Source: Exilibacterium sp. (GTDB taxonomy: Bacteria; Pseudomonadota; Gammaproteobacteria; Pseudomonadales; Cellvibrionaceae). Taken from it: a stretch of DNA of 35,881 nt. Of the stretch, positions 1 to 9,491 are shown piece after piece (position 1 is the first letter of the stretch; each line of letters starts with the position of its first letter). Under the pieces are notes generated by a model. It was not told the DNA's origin. It did no database searches and was given only the letters and a program-made list of their open reading frames with translations. The DNA lies in assembly GCA_028280195.1 (NCBI GenBank), contig JANQMH010000055.1, forward strand, positions 1 through 35,881, read 5' to 3'. The translations under genes and the position numbers were made by a program.

Positions 1-1596
1 GTACTGCTATTGGTCGCCACCAGGCTGCCATCGGCGGCGTAGACCTGCAGCCCCGGATTCAGGAAACCGCTGTTGGCGATATCGCCCAGTTTCAATCGCA
101 CGAAGTCGCCCGCCGTTACCGCCAGGCGGTATAAATCCATATCGCCGGTGCTCAGCTGCCCGGCAGCGATGGCGCCGTTGCCGAGGGCACCGCCCTGGTC
201 GCCGGCCGGCGTGCTGAAACTCTGCTGCGATATGGCGGTATGCAAGTCATAGGCGTAATCGCCGGTGCTGGTGCTGGTATTGCGGACAACCACGGTAAGG
301 GTTTCGCCGACCTCGACACTGAAGGTCACTTCGGCAATGGTGGTACTGCTATTGGTCGCCACCAGGCTGCCATCGGCGGCGTAGACCTGCAGCCCCGGAT
401 TCAGGAAACCGCTGTTGGCCGTGTCGCCCAGTTTCAGCCGCACAAAGTCGCCCGCCGTTACCGCCAGGCGGTATAAATCCATATCGCCGGTGCTCAGCTG
501 CCCGGAGGCGATACCGCCGTTGCTGAGGACACCGCCCTGGTCGCCGGCCGGCGTGCTGAAACTCTGCTGCGATATGGCGGTATGCAGATCATAGACGTAA
601 TCGCCGGTGCTGGCGCCGGTGTTGCGAACCACAACCGTCAGTGTTTCGGCGGCTGCGGCGCTGAAGGCCACTTCGGCAATGGTGGTGCTGCTACTGGTCG
701 CCACCAGACTGCCATCGGCGGCGTAGACCTGCAGCCCCGGATTCAGAAAACCGCTGTTGGCGGTATCGCCCAGTTTCAGCCGCACAAAGTCGCCCGCCGT
801 CACCGCCAGGCGGTATAAGTCCATATCGCCGGTGCTCAGCTGCCCGGAGGCAATAGCGCCGTTGCTGAGGGCACCGCCCTGGTCGCCGGCCGGCGTGCTG
901 AAACTCTGCTGCGATATGGCGGTATGCAAGTCATAGACGTAATCGCCGCTGCTGGTGGTGGTATTGCGGACCACAACCGTCAGTGTTTCACTGGCGCCGG
1001 CAGCAAACACCACTTCGGCGATGGTGGTGCTGTTGTTGGTCGCTATCAGGCGGCCGTCGGCGCCGTATACCTGTATACCCGGGCTCAGGAAACCACTGTT
1101 GGCGGTATCGCCCAGTTTCAGCCGCACGATATCGCCGGCCGTTACCGCCAGGCGGTACAAATCCATATCGGCAGTGGTCAACTGTCCCGCAACCACGCCG
1201 CCGTTGCTGAGATCCCCCCCTTCGTCCGCGGCGGGTACAGTGAAGCTCTGTTGCGATATGGCGGTGTGCACAATATAGTCGTAAACACCGGTAGCGGTTG
1301 TGCTGTTAAACACCACGACCGTCAGGCTCTGGCTGCCGGTTACGGCAAAAGCCGCCTCGGCAATGGTGGTGCTGGCGCCGCTGGCAAGCAGTGCCCCCGC
1401 CGCGTCGAAGACTTGCAGCACCGGACTGAAGAAGCCGGTGTTGGCACTATCACCGACTTTGAGCCGCACGAAATCCCCGGCGTTAACCGCCAGACTGAAT
1501 TTGTCCACATCGGTTTCAAAATCAATGCTGCCGTTGACGCTATCGCCATTGGACAGCGCTGCGACCGTCGACCCGGATGGTTCTGTGATATTGCCC
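1..1596 (-). repeat. Near-identical 342-bp tandem repeats (type B modules)
   Basis: Reference points such as 'GATATGGCGGT' recur at 229, 571, 913 and 1255, each exactly 342 bp apart, so every unit encodes 114 residues. The units below about 1250 are almost identical in DNA sequence, while the one at about 1256-1596 has diverged. This pattern indicates recent amplification or gene conversion at the left end of the visible array. The array continues out of the window. Confidence 0.9.
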
Positions 1597-3713
1597 GCGA
1601 CCAGACTCAGGCTCAACTGGTAGTCGCCGGAGCCGGTGACATCGGTGTTGCCATCCTGGACAATGACGCTGTAGCTGCCGCCAAGGGGGACTTGAACGGT
1701 AAAGCCAGCGCTGCTGAAATCCGCATCGGAGGCAATGCGGTTTCCCGACGGATCGTACAGCAATACAAAGGGTGTAAAGTCGACACCGGTAATCTCGTTA
1801 AGCGCGATGGTGACTGAATCCCCGGCCGCCGCGGAAAATGACCAGATATCGATATCGCCCAGCGCTATGGTCCCCGTCTCCGGGACACCGCTGCTCAAGG
1901 CACCCCCCTGGTCACCCGCAGGCACTAGAAAGCTGGTTGATAAGCGGGAGAAATAGAGGTTGTAATCACCGCTGCCGACAACGTCGTTATTGCCATCCTG
2001 CACGACAAGCGTATAGGCGCCGCCGGCACTGAGTTGCGCAGCAATACTGGTAGAATTGAAACCAAAGTTCGATGTCAGCAAATTACCCAGAGGATCGTAG
2101 AGCAGCAACAGCGGCGACAATCCACCGCTGCCGGACTCACCCACGGCAATACGCACCGTATCGAGGGCATCTGCCTGAAAGCGCCAGATATCCATATCCG
2201 CCAGGTCGATACTGCCGCTGTAGTTGTCACCGCTGACCAGCACCCCACCCTGATCCCCCGCTGGCACGGTAAACTCTTTTGCGGTATTGGTAAAATACAG
2301 ATTGTAGCTGCCGCTGCCGGTGACATCGGTATTGCCGTCCTGCACCACAACCGTATACCTGCCACTCACGCTGACTTGCGCGACGATATCCGCCGTATCG
2401 AAACCGAAATTCGACGTCACCAAGTTGCCCCGGGAATCATAAAGCAGCAGCAACGGCGACAGTCCGCCAGTGCCACTCTCACCGACGGCGATGCGTACCG
2501 TATCGAGCGCATCGGCTTCAAATTGCCAGGCGTCGATATCCGCCAGCTCGATGCTGCCGCTGTGCCGGCCGCCGTTAACCAGTGCCCCGCCCTGGTCACC
2601 GGCCGGCACGATAAAATCTTTTGCGGTATTGAGGAAATACAGATTGTAAGCGCCGCTGCCGGTGACATCGGTATTGCCGTCCTGTACCACCACCGTATAC
2701 GTCCCGCCGACTGGAACCTGCGCGACAATATCCGCCGTATCGAAACCGAAATTCGAGGTCACCAAGCTGCCCTGGGGATCATAAAGCAGCAGCAACGGCG
2801 ACAGTCCGCCAGTACCGCTCTCACCGACGGCAATACGCACCGTATCGAGGGCGTCGGCGGTAAACTGCCAGCTGTCCATATCCGCCAGCTCGATGGCGCC
2901 GCTGTGCCGGTCACCGTTAACCAGTGCCCCGCCCTGGTCACCGACCGGCACGATAAAATCTTTTGCGGTATTGAGGAAATACAGATTGTAAGCGCCGCTG
3001 CCGGTGACATCGGTATTGCCGTCCTGTACCACTACCGTATAAGTCCCGCCGACAGAGACCTGCGCGACAATATCCGCAGTATCGAAGCCAAAATTCGACG
3101 CCACCAAGTTGCCCCGGGGATCATAAAGCAGCAGCAGCGGCGACAGTCCGCCAGTGCCGCTCTCACCGACGGCAATACGCACCGTATCGAGGGCGTCGGC
3201 GGCAAACTGCCAGCTGTCCATATCCGCCAGCTCAATAACACCGCTGTGAATACCGCCGTTGCTCAATAAGCCCCCTTCATCCCCGGCCGGCACGATAAAA
3301 CTGCTGGCGGTTTTGGCCAGAAAAATCTCATAGCTGCCGGCGTCATCGCTGCCGGAATCCAGCACTTCGACGATGTAATTACCGGCAATAACTGCCTGAT
3401 GGGTAATATTGGTTGAATTGAAGCCAAAGTTCGAAGTAATCAGGGCATTGTCCGGGCCGTATAGGCGTATAAACGGCTCAAAGCCGGCGCCGCCGGTTTT
3501 ACCGACCTGCACTTTGAAGGTTTCACCGGCCCCGGCCTGAAACACCCAGCTGTCAATATCGCCGGCCGGTGAAATGCTGCCCGCGACGGCGTCACCATTA
3601 GCCAGGAAAGTCTGGGCGTGGGCAAGGGGTGCCACCAGGCACGACAGGCTCAGCCACAAAAGTATTGAATACGGATAACTGCCCGGTACGGGCGCCGATA
3701 ACAGGCTTCGCAT
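1..3713 (-). CDS. Giant exported PPC-like repeat protein (partial, C-terminus outside window)
   Basis: The minus-strand frame is open from an ATG at 3713 to the left edge, giving about 1237 residues with no stop. AAGGG lies 8 nt before the ATG. Residues 1-34 form a Sec signal peptide (hydrophobic LLWLSLSCLVAPLAHA). The rest is a tandem array of 114-residue beta-rich modules resembling bacterial pre-peptidase C-terminal (PPC) domains: each has 'D(M/I)DxWxF', 'LLLYDPxGNL', 'YTVVVQDGNTD', then a 'VPAGDQGGAL' linker. Six modules of one type come first. They are followed by at least 4.7 of a second type marked by 'DLYRLAVTAGDFVRLKLGD' and 'GFLNPGLQVYAADGSL'. The period is 342 bp except for one 339-bp step where the type changes. 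The early modules resemble calcium-tolerant PPC folds found beside secreted peptidases. Any catalytic or anchoring domain would lie beyond the window. Role inferred: surface or secreted adhesion or substrate-binding protein. Confidence 0.85.
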   Translation of the reverse strand, partial: MRSLLSAPVPGSYPYSILLWLSLSCLVAPLAHAQTFLANGDAVAGSISPAGDIDSWVFQAGAGETFKVQVGKTGGAGFEPFIRLYGPDNALITSNFGFNSTNITHQAVIAGNYIVEVLDSGSDDAGSYEIFLAKTASSFIVPAGDEGGLLSNGGIHSGVIELADMDSWQFAADALDTVRIAVGESGTGGLSPLLLLYDPRGNLVASNFGFDTADIVAQVSVGGTYTVVVQDGNTDVTGSGAYNLYFLNTAKDFIVPVGDQGGALVNGDRHSGAIELADMDSWQFTADALDTVRIAVGESGTGGLSPLLLLYDPQGSLVTSNFGFDTADIVAQVPVGGTYTVVVQDGNTDVTGSGAYNLYFLNTAKDFIVPAGDQGGALVNGGRHSGSIELADIDAWQFEADALDTVRIAVGESGTGGLSPLLLLYDSRGNLVTSNFGFDTADIVAQVSVSGRYTVVVQDGNTDVTGSGSYNLYFTNTAKEFTVPAGDQGGVLVSGDNYSGSIDLADMDIWRFQADALDTVRIAVGESGSGGLSPLLLLYDPLGNLLTSNFGFNSTSIAAQLSAGGAYTLVVQDGNNDVVGSGDYNLYFSRLSTSFLVPAGDQGGALSSGVPETGTIALGDIDIWSFSAAAGDSVTIALNEITGVDFTPFVLLYDPSGNRIASDADFSSAGFTVQVPLGGSYSVIVQDGNTDVTGSGDYQLSLSLVAGNITEPSGSTVAALSNGDSVNGSIDFETDVDKFSLAVNAGDFVRLKVGDSANTGFFSPVLQVFDAAGALLASGASTTIAEAAFAVTGSQSLTVVVFNSTTATGVYDYIVHTAISQQSFTVPAADEGGDLSNGGVVAGQLTTADMDLYRLAVTAGDIVRLKLGDTANSGFLSPGIQVYGADGRLIATNNSTTIAEVVFAAGASETLTVVVRNTTTSSGDYVYDLHTAISQQSFSTPAGDQGGALSNGAIASGQLSTGDMDLYRLAVTAGDFVRLKLGDTANSGFLNPGLQVYAADGSLVATSSSTTIAEVAFSAAAAETLTVVVRNTGASTGDYVYDLHTAISQQSFSTPAGDQGGVLSNGGIASGQLSTGDMDLYRLAVTAGDFVRLKLGDTANSGFLNPGLQVYAADGSLVATNSSTTIAEVTFSVEVGETLTVVVRNTSTSTGDYAYDLHTAISQQSFSTPAGDQGGALGNGAIAAGQLSTGDMDLYRLAVTAGDFVRLKLGDIANSGFLNPGLQVYAADGSLVATNSS
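1597..3620 (-). repeat. 342-bp tandem repeats (type A modules)
   Basis: Equivalent positions (the codons before the 'YNLYF' strand) occur at about 1621, 1963, 2305, 2647, 2989 and 3331, again at a 342-bp spacing. The units share 'TVRIAVGESG' and 'SNFGFDTAD' and are more diverged at both ends than in the middle (2270-3260). They belong to the same open frame as the type B units. Confidence 0.85.
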
Positions 3714-4148
3714 AGCTCATCCCTTAACGATTGGTTTCCAGCGTTTTTTGATTATTTGTGCCGGAGTATAGCGAGGAAAAGCTACAGACTTGTGAAGAAT
3801 TGCTGACAGGTTGGATGCGTGTAAGTCGGAGGTCTCTTTATACAGTCCTTAATACTTCGACGATATCCCGAACCCATGAAAAACACTTGCGCAGTCGTCA
3901 CAAATTGCATGATAAAGTGATGGCGTTTTCATTCCATGGATACTTATCAGTAGAGTTTTTTATCGTCAATACCACTGCGGAAACAACGGGCCGCAGAGTA
4001 ATCTTCACCAAAGTCACTTTCACCAAAGTAGCCTTCATTGAAGTAATCTTGGTAAAAGTAACCTTGACTAAAGTAGCCAAATAACACCGGCTGCAGTAAC
4101 ACTATATTGTAGTTCTAAAATACCCGGTTTCCGGCCATGCTGGAGACA
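3714..4148. other. Intergenic spacer between two minus-strand genes
   Basis: This 435-bp stretch holds the leader of the giant repeat protein and the 15-bp minisatellite listed separately. A plus-strand open frame at 3758-4084 exists only because the minisatellite period is a multiple of three; it has no convincing ribosome binding site. I see no strong promoter or terminator. Confidence 0.6.
3998..4084. repeat. 15-bp minisatellite, about 5.8 copies
   Basis: Units start at 3998, 4013, 4028, 4043, 4058 and 4073 (last one shortened). The consensus is roughly GTAACCTTCACCAAA, with substitutions but no indels. It reads as a Lys-Val-Thr-rich pentapeptide repeat on both strands, which explains the spurious open frames here. 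Confidence 0.85.
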
Positions 4149-7100
4149 CTAAAAGTGATTTCCCAAACGCCAGCGCCATAACAGTTTGTGCCAGAAATTG
4201 CCGCCGATACTGTCCGCCAGGCGTTTGCGCACCATATCCTTCAGGGTTTTCACGGTAGACATTCCCTGCACGCGCTGGTGCTGGCGCTGGCACTCGCGCA
4301 GCGCCGGGCCGATATCGCCGTAGGCTTCGACAAAACCGCGCCGATCCAGAATCAACAGCGCTTTTACCAGCGCAAAGGGATACTGGCTCAATGGCGCCAG
4401 GTTTTCCGCCTTCAACCACTGCAGGCTTTCCATCTGCAGATCGTCACCGACTATCAGCCGGTCAAAGGCGTACCAGACCTCGATGTCCTCGCGGTAGTTG
4501 TCGGCCTCCAGCCGGTAGGCTGCGGCGATCAGTTGCTCGCCTTCGCGCCAGCGCCCGACGGTGCGGGCGGCGATGCTGGCCAGATAGAGCATCCAGGGAT
4601 CGGCCTGGCAGCGCTGGCCGGCGTCCTGCAACCATTCCCAGGCCTCGAACCACATATCCCGATCGATCAGCAGGTGCCCCACCAGCCCCCAGTTGGTGAT
4701 GTCTTTGCGAAAGCGCTCGCGCAGGCGTTTTTTTACCCCTGCCGGCATCTTTTCCGAGCGCTGCAATAACCGCCTTAAATAGGCTTCGAGCTGGCGATCG
4801 TAAAAAGGATCGTCGCAGGGCTGTGCCATCAATTGCTGAATAAAGGTCTTGAGCCCCTGTTTTTCGATATTGTAGTAACCGTGGTATTCGCCGTATAAGG
4901 GCAGCAGCGGCGCGTCCGCCCGGCGCAGTCGATCGATGCTGTCCACCGCCTCTTGCTGCCAGTGCATCCGGCTGATCAGCTCCCAGCTCTGGTAAGCCGT
5001 CCAGGCATTGCCCTGAGCATCCTGAATAATGCTTTGCCACAGCGCCGGCAGCGCCGCGCGGTCATCGGTTTCGCAGGCCAGGCGCAGGGCGCGCACCTCG
5101 ACAAAGGCATTGCGGACAAACAGTGTCAGCCGCTCGAGCGCCGCAGCCGCCGCGTCGTGGTGACGGTTGTCGAGCAGGTCGTCGATATAGCTCAAACCGA
5201 TATACATTTCATTGGGCTTGATCTGAAACGCGCGCTGCAACAGCCGGGTAATCTCCGCCTTGCCGGCGGCATCCTTGCGCGGATTGTGCTGCTGCAGTTT
5301 TTCAGCGACGAAACACAGCACCTTGGGGTCGTTGGGGAAAATCCGCTGGCAGTGGCGGATCGCTTCTACAACCCGGGCGGACTCGTCCATCTCTTCGTAC
5401 CACAGCGCCAGATAGCGCCAGGCGTCATAGTAGTTTTCATCGCTGGCAAGCAGTTCGCGCAGCGTCGCCACCGCGTCTTTCCACTTGCCGCTGTGGCGAT
5501 ATACCAGGGCGCGGGCGGCCATTATCTGCGGCGGCGCGCGCCCGCTCCAGCGGCTGTCGTCGCACAACCGAAACGCCGGCTCAAAGCGCTGCAGCTCGAT
5601 CAGCGCGTCCACGGCATCGGTGCAGGCCACTATCGAATGCCGGTTATCGTCGATGTAACTCAGCAACAGGTCCGCGCGCCGGCCCGGATCGTCCTCGAGT
5701 TGGGCGTGAATGCGCAACAGGCTCTCGTCGTTGGGCATACGCCGGCGAATGGCTTTGACCTGCGCCACCGCATCGACTGCCGCGGCCGCTTGCCCCAGTG
5801 CCTGCGACCAGTCCTTGAGCTGCTGCCAGGCCCAACTGTAGAACGGTGAAATCGCCAGCGCTTTTTTGATGGCGGCCAGCGCCGCGGCTTTTTCGCCCCG
5901 CCGCCATTGCAGATCGGCGAGGTAACCGTAGTTTACCGCCTGCGCCGGCGAGCGGGCGATGGATTTTTTGACACAGTCCACCGCCTCCTGCATGCGCCCC
6001 TGCAACTCCAGCACATCGGCCAGCCGCTGCAGCGCCTGGGTCCAGCCGGGCGACAGTTGCAGCGCCGCCTGCAGCTCCCGCTCGGCTTTGTCCAGGCAGC
6101 CGTTGGCGCGGTGTACTTCGGCCTTCTCCGCATACAGCACCGCCAGCAGGGGAAAGCGCCGGCAGGCCTTGTCGAGGGTATCCAGCGAGCGCTCGAAGCG
6201 GCCGCGATCGCGGTAAAAGCGCGCCAGCGCCGCCCAGCACTGCCAGAGATCGGCGCGTTCGCGCAGCGCCGACTGGAGAAAGTCCTCCAGTTCGCCGGCG
6301 GGCAGCCAGCGCGAGGCGAGTTCCTGATACTGCAGGATACCCTCGCCGAAGCTCACCTGGCGCAACAGCTCGCGGTGGATGAAAGCCAGTTCGCTTTTCA
6401 CCGACGCCACATCGTAAACACACTGCAGCAGCAGTTCGAAGGCCTGACTGTAGTCGCAGCACAGGGCAATGGCGCGGCGAAACTGGTCGCGCGCCGCGGC
6501 AAACGCCTGGCGGGCGAAATACACTTCGCCCAACAGCGAGTGATAGGCGGCGTCGCTGCCGGCGGCCGCCACCGCCTCCTGCGCGTATTGCAGCGCCTCA
6601 TCCAGGCGGTGCTCCAGTATCAGGCTCGAAGCCATTTCGGCGTAGGCCCAGCCATCGTCGGGGTGGTGGCTGATCAGCTCACGCAATACCTGCTTGCGCG
6701 CAGTCAGGCTGTCGCTGGTATTGGGCAGGTGCTCGAGTTTGCTGCGCAACAGGCCGTAATTGCCGGGAAACTGTTGCAGCTGGGCGTCGATAAAAGCGTG
6801 GGCCCGATCGGTTTCGCCCATTTCCATATGCAGGCGCATAATGGCATTGTTCACCTTGCGGTCCACCGGCTCGTAGGCCAGCAGCTGGCGCCAGTACTCG
6901 ATGGCGCCGCGGCGATTCAGCTTGTGCTCCTTGAGTTCGGCATGCAGCTCGAGCAGGCGCAGCTTATTGGCGCAGGACCCGGCTTCGGCTATCAGGGCCT
7001 CGCAGCCGGCGCCGTCACCCAGCATCAACAGCTGCCGCGCAGTAAACAGCATCAAATCGCCGTCCTGCGGCCGCTGCGCCATGGCCTCGCGCAGCAGGTC

Positions 7101-9173
7101 GATACCCTCCTGCTCGCGATCGAGACTGTAAAGCGCGTTAAACAGCGAGATGGCCGGCGCGCTCGAATGCCGGTGAAAGCGCTGGTAGCGGTGCCGCAGC
7201 AACGCCAGTGCGGCATCGCTGTCATTGAAGTGACGCGCGGCTTTGAAATAACTCTCTATGTAGTACTCGGCCTTGTCCTCCAGACAGGCCAGCAGGCGGT
7301 ATATTTCGTAACTGCGCCGCTTGTCGCCCTGTGACCACAGCAAGCCGGCATAGGTATACAGTGTCGGCGCATGGGTGGCATCGATGCGCAACAGCCGCGC
7401 CAGTATTTTCTCGACCCGGCCGCTCTGGCGCTGGTCGTTACTGAGCACCGCCGCCAGCCGGCTCTGCAGCAAAAAATGCCGGCCGTGCTGCTGTTGCAGC
7501 GACTCGAGATAGGCCAGGGTCTGCTGCACGGAACCGATATCCGACAGCAGCGTTACCTTCGCCAGTTGCAGATTGACATCGGCGGGGTAGCGTTGCAGCA
7601 GCGCCTCGGTCACCTGCAGTTCGCCGACGCTGTCGCGATCGTAGTAGGCCAGTGAACGCCGCGCCCACAGGGTCAGGCGGTGCCGCTCGTCAGTCTGCTT
7701 CAGGCGCTGCAAGGCGGTAAAGGCAGCGGCGCGGTCGTGTTGGTCCAGCGCCCGGGAAAAGGCAAAGTAGTCGTCGTAGAGCCGGCAGGCTTCGAAATGC
7801 ACGGCGCTGACGCTGTCGAGTTTGTGCGGCGGCAGCATCAGCATGCAGCGCGGGCCCGAAGAGGCGTAGTATTCATGGGCGCCGCTGATCAGCATTTCGT
7901 TGAGGCGCGGGTGGTTGGGGTCGCGCAGCAGGTAGGTGCCCATACTCTCGTCATAACCGACCACAACCTGCAGGTGGGCACTGCCCGGCTCCACCGTGGC
8001 AAGCAGCACCGGCATGCCGGCATCGATCAGCGCTTTGATGGTGGCGAAGCGCATTTCAAATTCGATACAGTGCCAGCCCTCCGCTTCCACCCAGCGGCGC
8101 TCGTCTACCGCCGGCGTGCCGTCGTAGCAGATGGCTGCGACTATCTCCGCCTGGCTGTAGCTCTTGCCCCAGAAGCCCGCCACCGCGGTGATGCTGGCCG
8201 GCGCGCAGGTCATATGGCTCTGGCGCACGAAGGGTACATCGAGGACACAGCGGCGCTTGTCATCGCGCGGCTGATCCACGGATTTGTTGATCGACTCGGC
8301 AACCGACTTCCAGTAACCGGTAGCCTGGCGCTCCAGCAGCGGCAGCGCCTGCTCGTAGCGCTGCTGGGCACACAGCAGATCCGCCTGCATGCGGTTTAGC
8401 TCGCGCGAGGTCTCCGCACTGGACTCCGGCAGCAGCGTCTGCATATCGACAAACAGCTGCTGCGCCTCGGTGTAAGCACGATTTTCAACATACAGATGAA
8501 ACAGCTGCGACAGCACCGGAAACGACTGCAGGCGGCGGCGCCCGCGCTCCAGGGTCGCAATGGCCGCCGCGGCATCGCCCAGCAGATTTTGCAGATGCGC
8601 CTTGAGCTGCAGGGCATAGCGCGAACCGGGGGCGCTGGCCAGCGCCTGCTCGGCGTATGCCAGCGCCTGTTGGTGCCGGTCCTGGGCCATCTGCAAGGCG
8701 GCGTATTCGGTTGCCATCACCGCCGCATCAACGCCGTCTTTGGCGCTCAGCAGCAACTGCTCGGCGCTGTCGAAATCCCGGTACTGAATCAACACGCCGG
8801 CCTCGTACAGGCGCAGCCTGGCGACCTGCGTGCGATTCAGCGAGGAGCGCGCCGCCACTGCGCGAATGCGCTGCAGCGCAGACAACAGGCCCCAGCGGCG
8901 CTTCAGCACATTCAGATAGCACAGTGTCAACTCATCGTGCCGGCGGTGGCGGCGCCAGCTGCGCAGAATGATGGCATCGGCGCGGCGCGTTTGCCCGAGG
9001 TGCGCCAGGCAGCGCGCCGCCAGTATCGTCAGGCGCGGCTGGCGCCAGTGGCGGTAGTGCTGGAAACAGCTTATCGCCCCGGCCAGGGCATCGCCGTAAC
9101 GGTTTTCTTCTACCAGCTTTTCCAACTGCTCGAGTCGGGTGACATCCAGATCTTGCACGGCATCCTGCTGCAC
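4149..9173 (-). CDS. Giant TPR protein with embedded C39-like cysteine peptidase domain
   Basis: About 1674 residues with no signal peptide, so probably cytoplasmic. I chose the GTG at 9173 because AAGGGAG sits 6 nt upstream; a TTG at 9254 would add 27 residues but has its GGAGG downstream. Residues from about 30 to 290 and from about 450 to the end are helical tetratricopeptide-like repeats. Between them, at about 305-455, lies a papain-like C39 domain: oxyanion Gln 318 in 'VRQSHMTC', catalytic Cys 323 in 'TCAPAS', His 400 in 'AHLQVVVGYD' and Asp 418 in 'RDPNHP'. All expected residues are present. C39 domains usually cut leader peptides after Gly-Gly at the front of ABC exporters. Here the domain is inside a solenoid with no transporter nearby. 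It is divergent from the TonB receptor at 9492. The substrate is unknown. Confidence 0.85.
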   Translation of the reverse strand: MQQDAVQDLDVTRLEQLEKLVEENRYGDALAGAISCFQHYRHWRQPRLTILAARCLAHLGQTRRADAIILRSWRRHRRHDELTLCYLNVLKRRWGLLSALQRIRAVAARSSLNRTQVARLRLYEAGVLIQYRDFDSAEQLLLSAKDGVDAAVMATEYAALQMAQDRHQQALAYAEQALASAPGSRYALQLKAHLQNLLGDAAAAIATLERGRRRLQSFPVLSQLFHLYVENRAYTEAQQLFVDMQTLLPESSAETSRELNRMQADLLCAQQRYEQALPLLERQATGYWKSVAESINKSVDQPRDDKRRCVLDVPFVRQSHMTCAPASITAVAGFWGKSYSQAEIVAAICYDGTPAVDERRWVEAEGWHCIEFEMRFATIKALIDAGMPVLLATVEPGSAHLQVVVGYDESMGTYLLRDPNHPRLNEMLISGAHEYYASSGPRCMLMLPPHKLDSVSAVHFEACRLYDDYFAFSRALDQHDRAAAFTALQRLKQTDERHRLTLWARRSLAYYDRDSVGELQVTEALLQRYPADVNLQLAKVTLLSDIGSVQQTLAYLESLQQQHGRHFLLQSRLAAVLSNDQRQSGRVEKILARLLRIDATHAPTLYTYAGLLWSQGDKRRSYEIYRLLACLEDKAEYYIESYFKAARHFNDSDAALALLRHRYQRFHRHSSAPAISLFNALYSLDREQEGIDLLREAMAQRPQDGDLMLFTARQLLMLGDGAGCEALIAEAGSCANKLRLLELHAELKEHKLNRRGAIEYWRQLLAYEPVDRKVNNAIMRLHMEMGETDRAHAFIDAQLQQFPGNYGLLRSKLEHLPNTSDSLTARKQVLRELISHHPDDGWAYAEMASSLILEHRLDEALQYAQEAVAAAGSDAAYHSLLGEVYFARQAFAAARDQFRRAIALCCDYSQAFELLLQCVYDVASVKSELAFIHRELLRQVSFGEGILQYQELASRWLPAGELEDFLQSALRERADLWQCWAALARFYRDRGRFERSLDTLDKACRRFPLLAVLYAEKAEVHRANGCLDKAERELQAALQLSPGWTQALQRLADVLELQGRMQEAVDCVKKSIARSPAQAVNYGYLADLQWRRGEKAAALAAIKKALAISPFYSWAWQQLKDWSQALGQAAAAVDAVAQVKAIRRRMPNDESLLRIHAQLEDDPGRRADLLLSYIDDNRHSIVACTDAVDALIELQRFEPAFRLCDDSRWSGRAPPQIMAARALVYRHSGKWKDAVATLRELLASDENYYDAWRYLALWYEEMDESARVVEAIRHCQRIFPNDPKVLCFVAEKLQQHNPRKDAAGKAEITRLLQRAFQIKPNEMYIGLSYIDDLLDNRHHDAAAAALERLTLFVRNAFVEVRALRLACETDDRAALPALWQSIIQDAQGNAWTAYQSWELISRMHWQQEAVDSIDRLRRADAPLLPLYGEYHGYYNIEKQGLKTFIQQLMAQPCDDPFYDRQLEAYLRRLLQRSEKMPAGVKKRLRERFRKDITNWGLVGHLLIDRDMWFEAWEWLQDAGQRCQADPWMLYLASIAARTVGRWREGEQLIAAAYRLEADNYREDIEVWYAFDRLIVGDDLQMESLQWLKAENLAPLSQYPFALVKALLILDRRGFVEAYGDIGPALRECQRQHQRVQGMSTVKTLKDMVRKRLADSIGGNFWHKLLWRWRLGNHF

Positions 9174-9491
9174 TTGGGGCTCCCTTGAATACGCTGTGAT
9201 GCGGAAAGTAATGAAGACTTCGGAAGGATTGATGGCGGCGCTTAAATCCTCCAATAAAGGCGATGGTATAACGTGCCCGGGGGTGGTTCAAGCCATGGGC
9301 CCGATTGCGGCCACCAAACTTTGCGTCACCCGCAACAAAGCAATCTCTTTAGTGCTATTGAATCAATTTAGCGGCGGGTTAATCTAACCGCACTCCAGCC
9401 GGCTGCTCCAACCAGAAATCCTATAAGCCCCCGCCGGCATGCTGGAGACCAACAACGAAAACACCTGCGCGCTTACCAGGGAGACCTAACT
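9174..9491. promoter_or_regulatory. Divergent intergenic region upstream of TPR-C39 and TonB receptor genes
   Basis: A 318-bp gap between divergent genes that must carry both promoters. No clear -35/-10 pair stands out. A small dyad, GGTTA-ATC-TAACC at 9377-9389, sits about 100 bp before the receptor start and could be an operator. Confidence 0.35.

Noticed and set aside
924-3269. Long plus-strand open frames (924-1817, 2034-3269) with His/Gly/Gln-rich translations
   Set aside because: They are antisense to the giant repeat protein and inherit its 342-bp repeats. They have no signal peptide or ribosome binding site, while the minus frame gives a coherent exported repeat protein.
3758-4084. 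Small Lys/Val/Thr-repeat open frame as a real gene
   Set aside because: It is open because of a 15-bp tandem repeat, with an open frame on the opposite strand for the same reason and no ribosome binding site.
5907-7334. 475-codon plus-strand open frame within the TPR gene
   Set aside because: It is antisense to a continuous TPR/C39 protein and has no recognisable domain; such frames are expected in GC-rich coding DNA.
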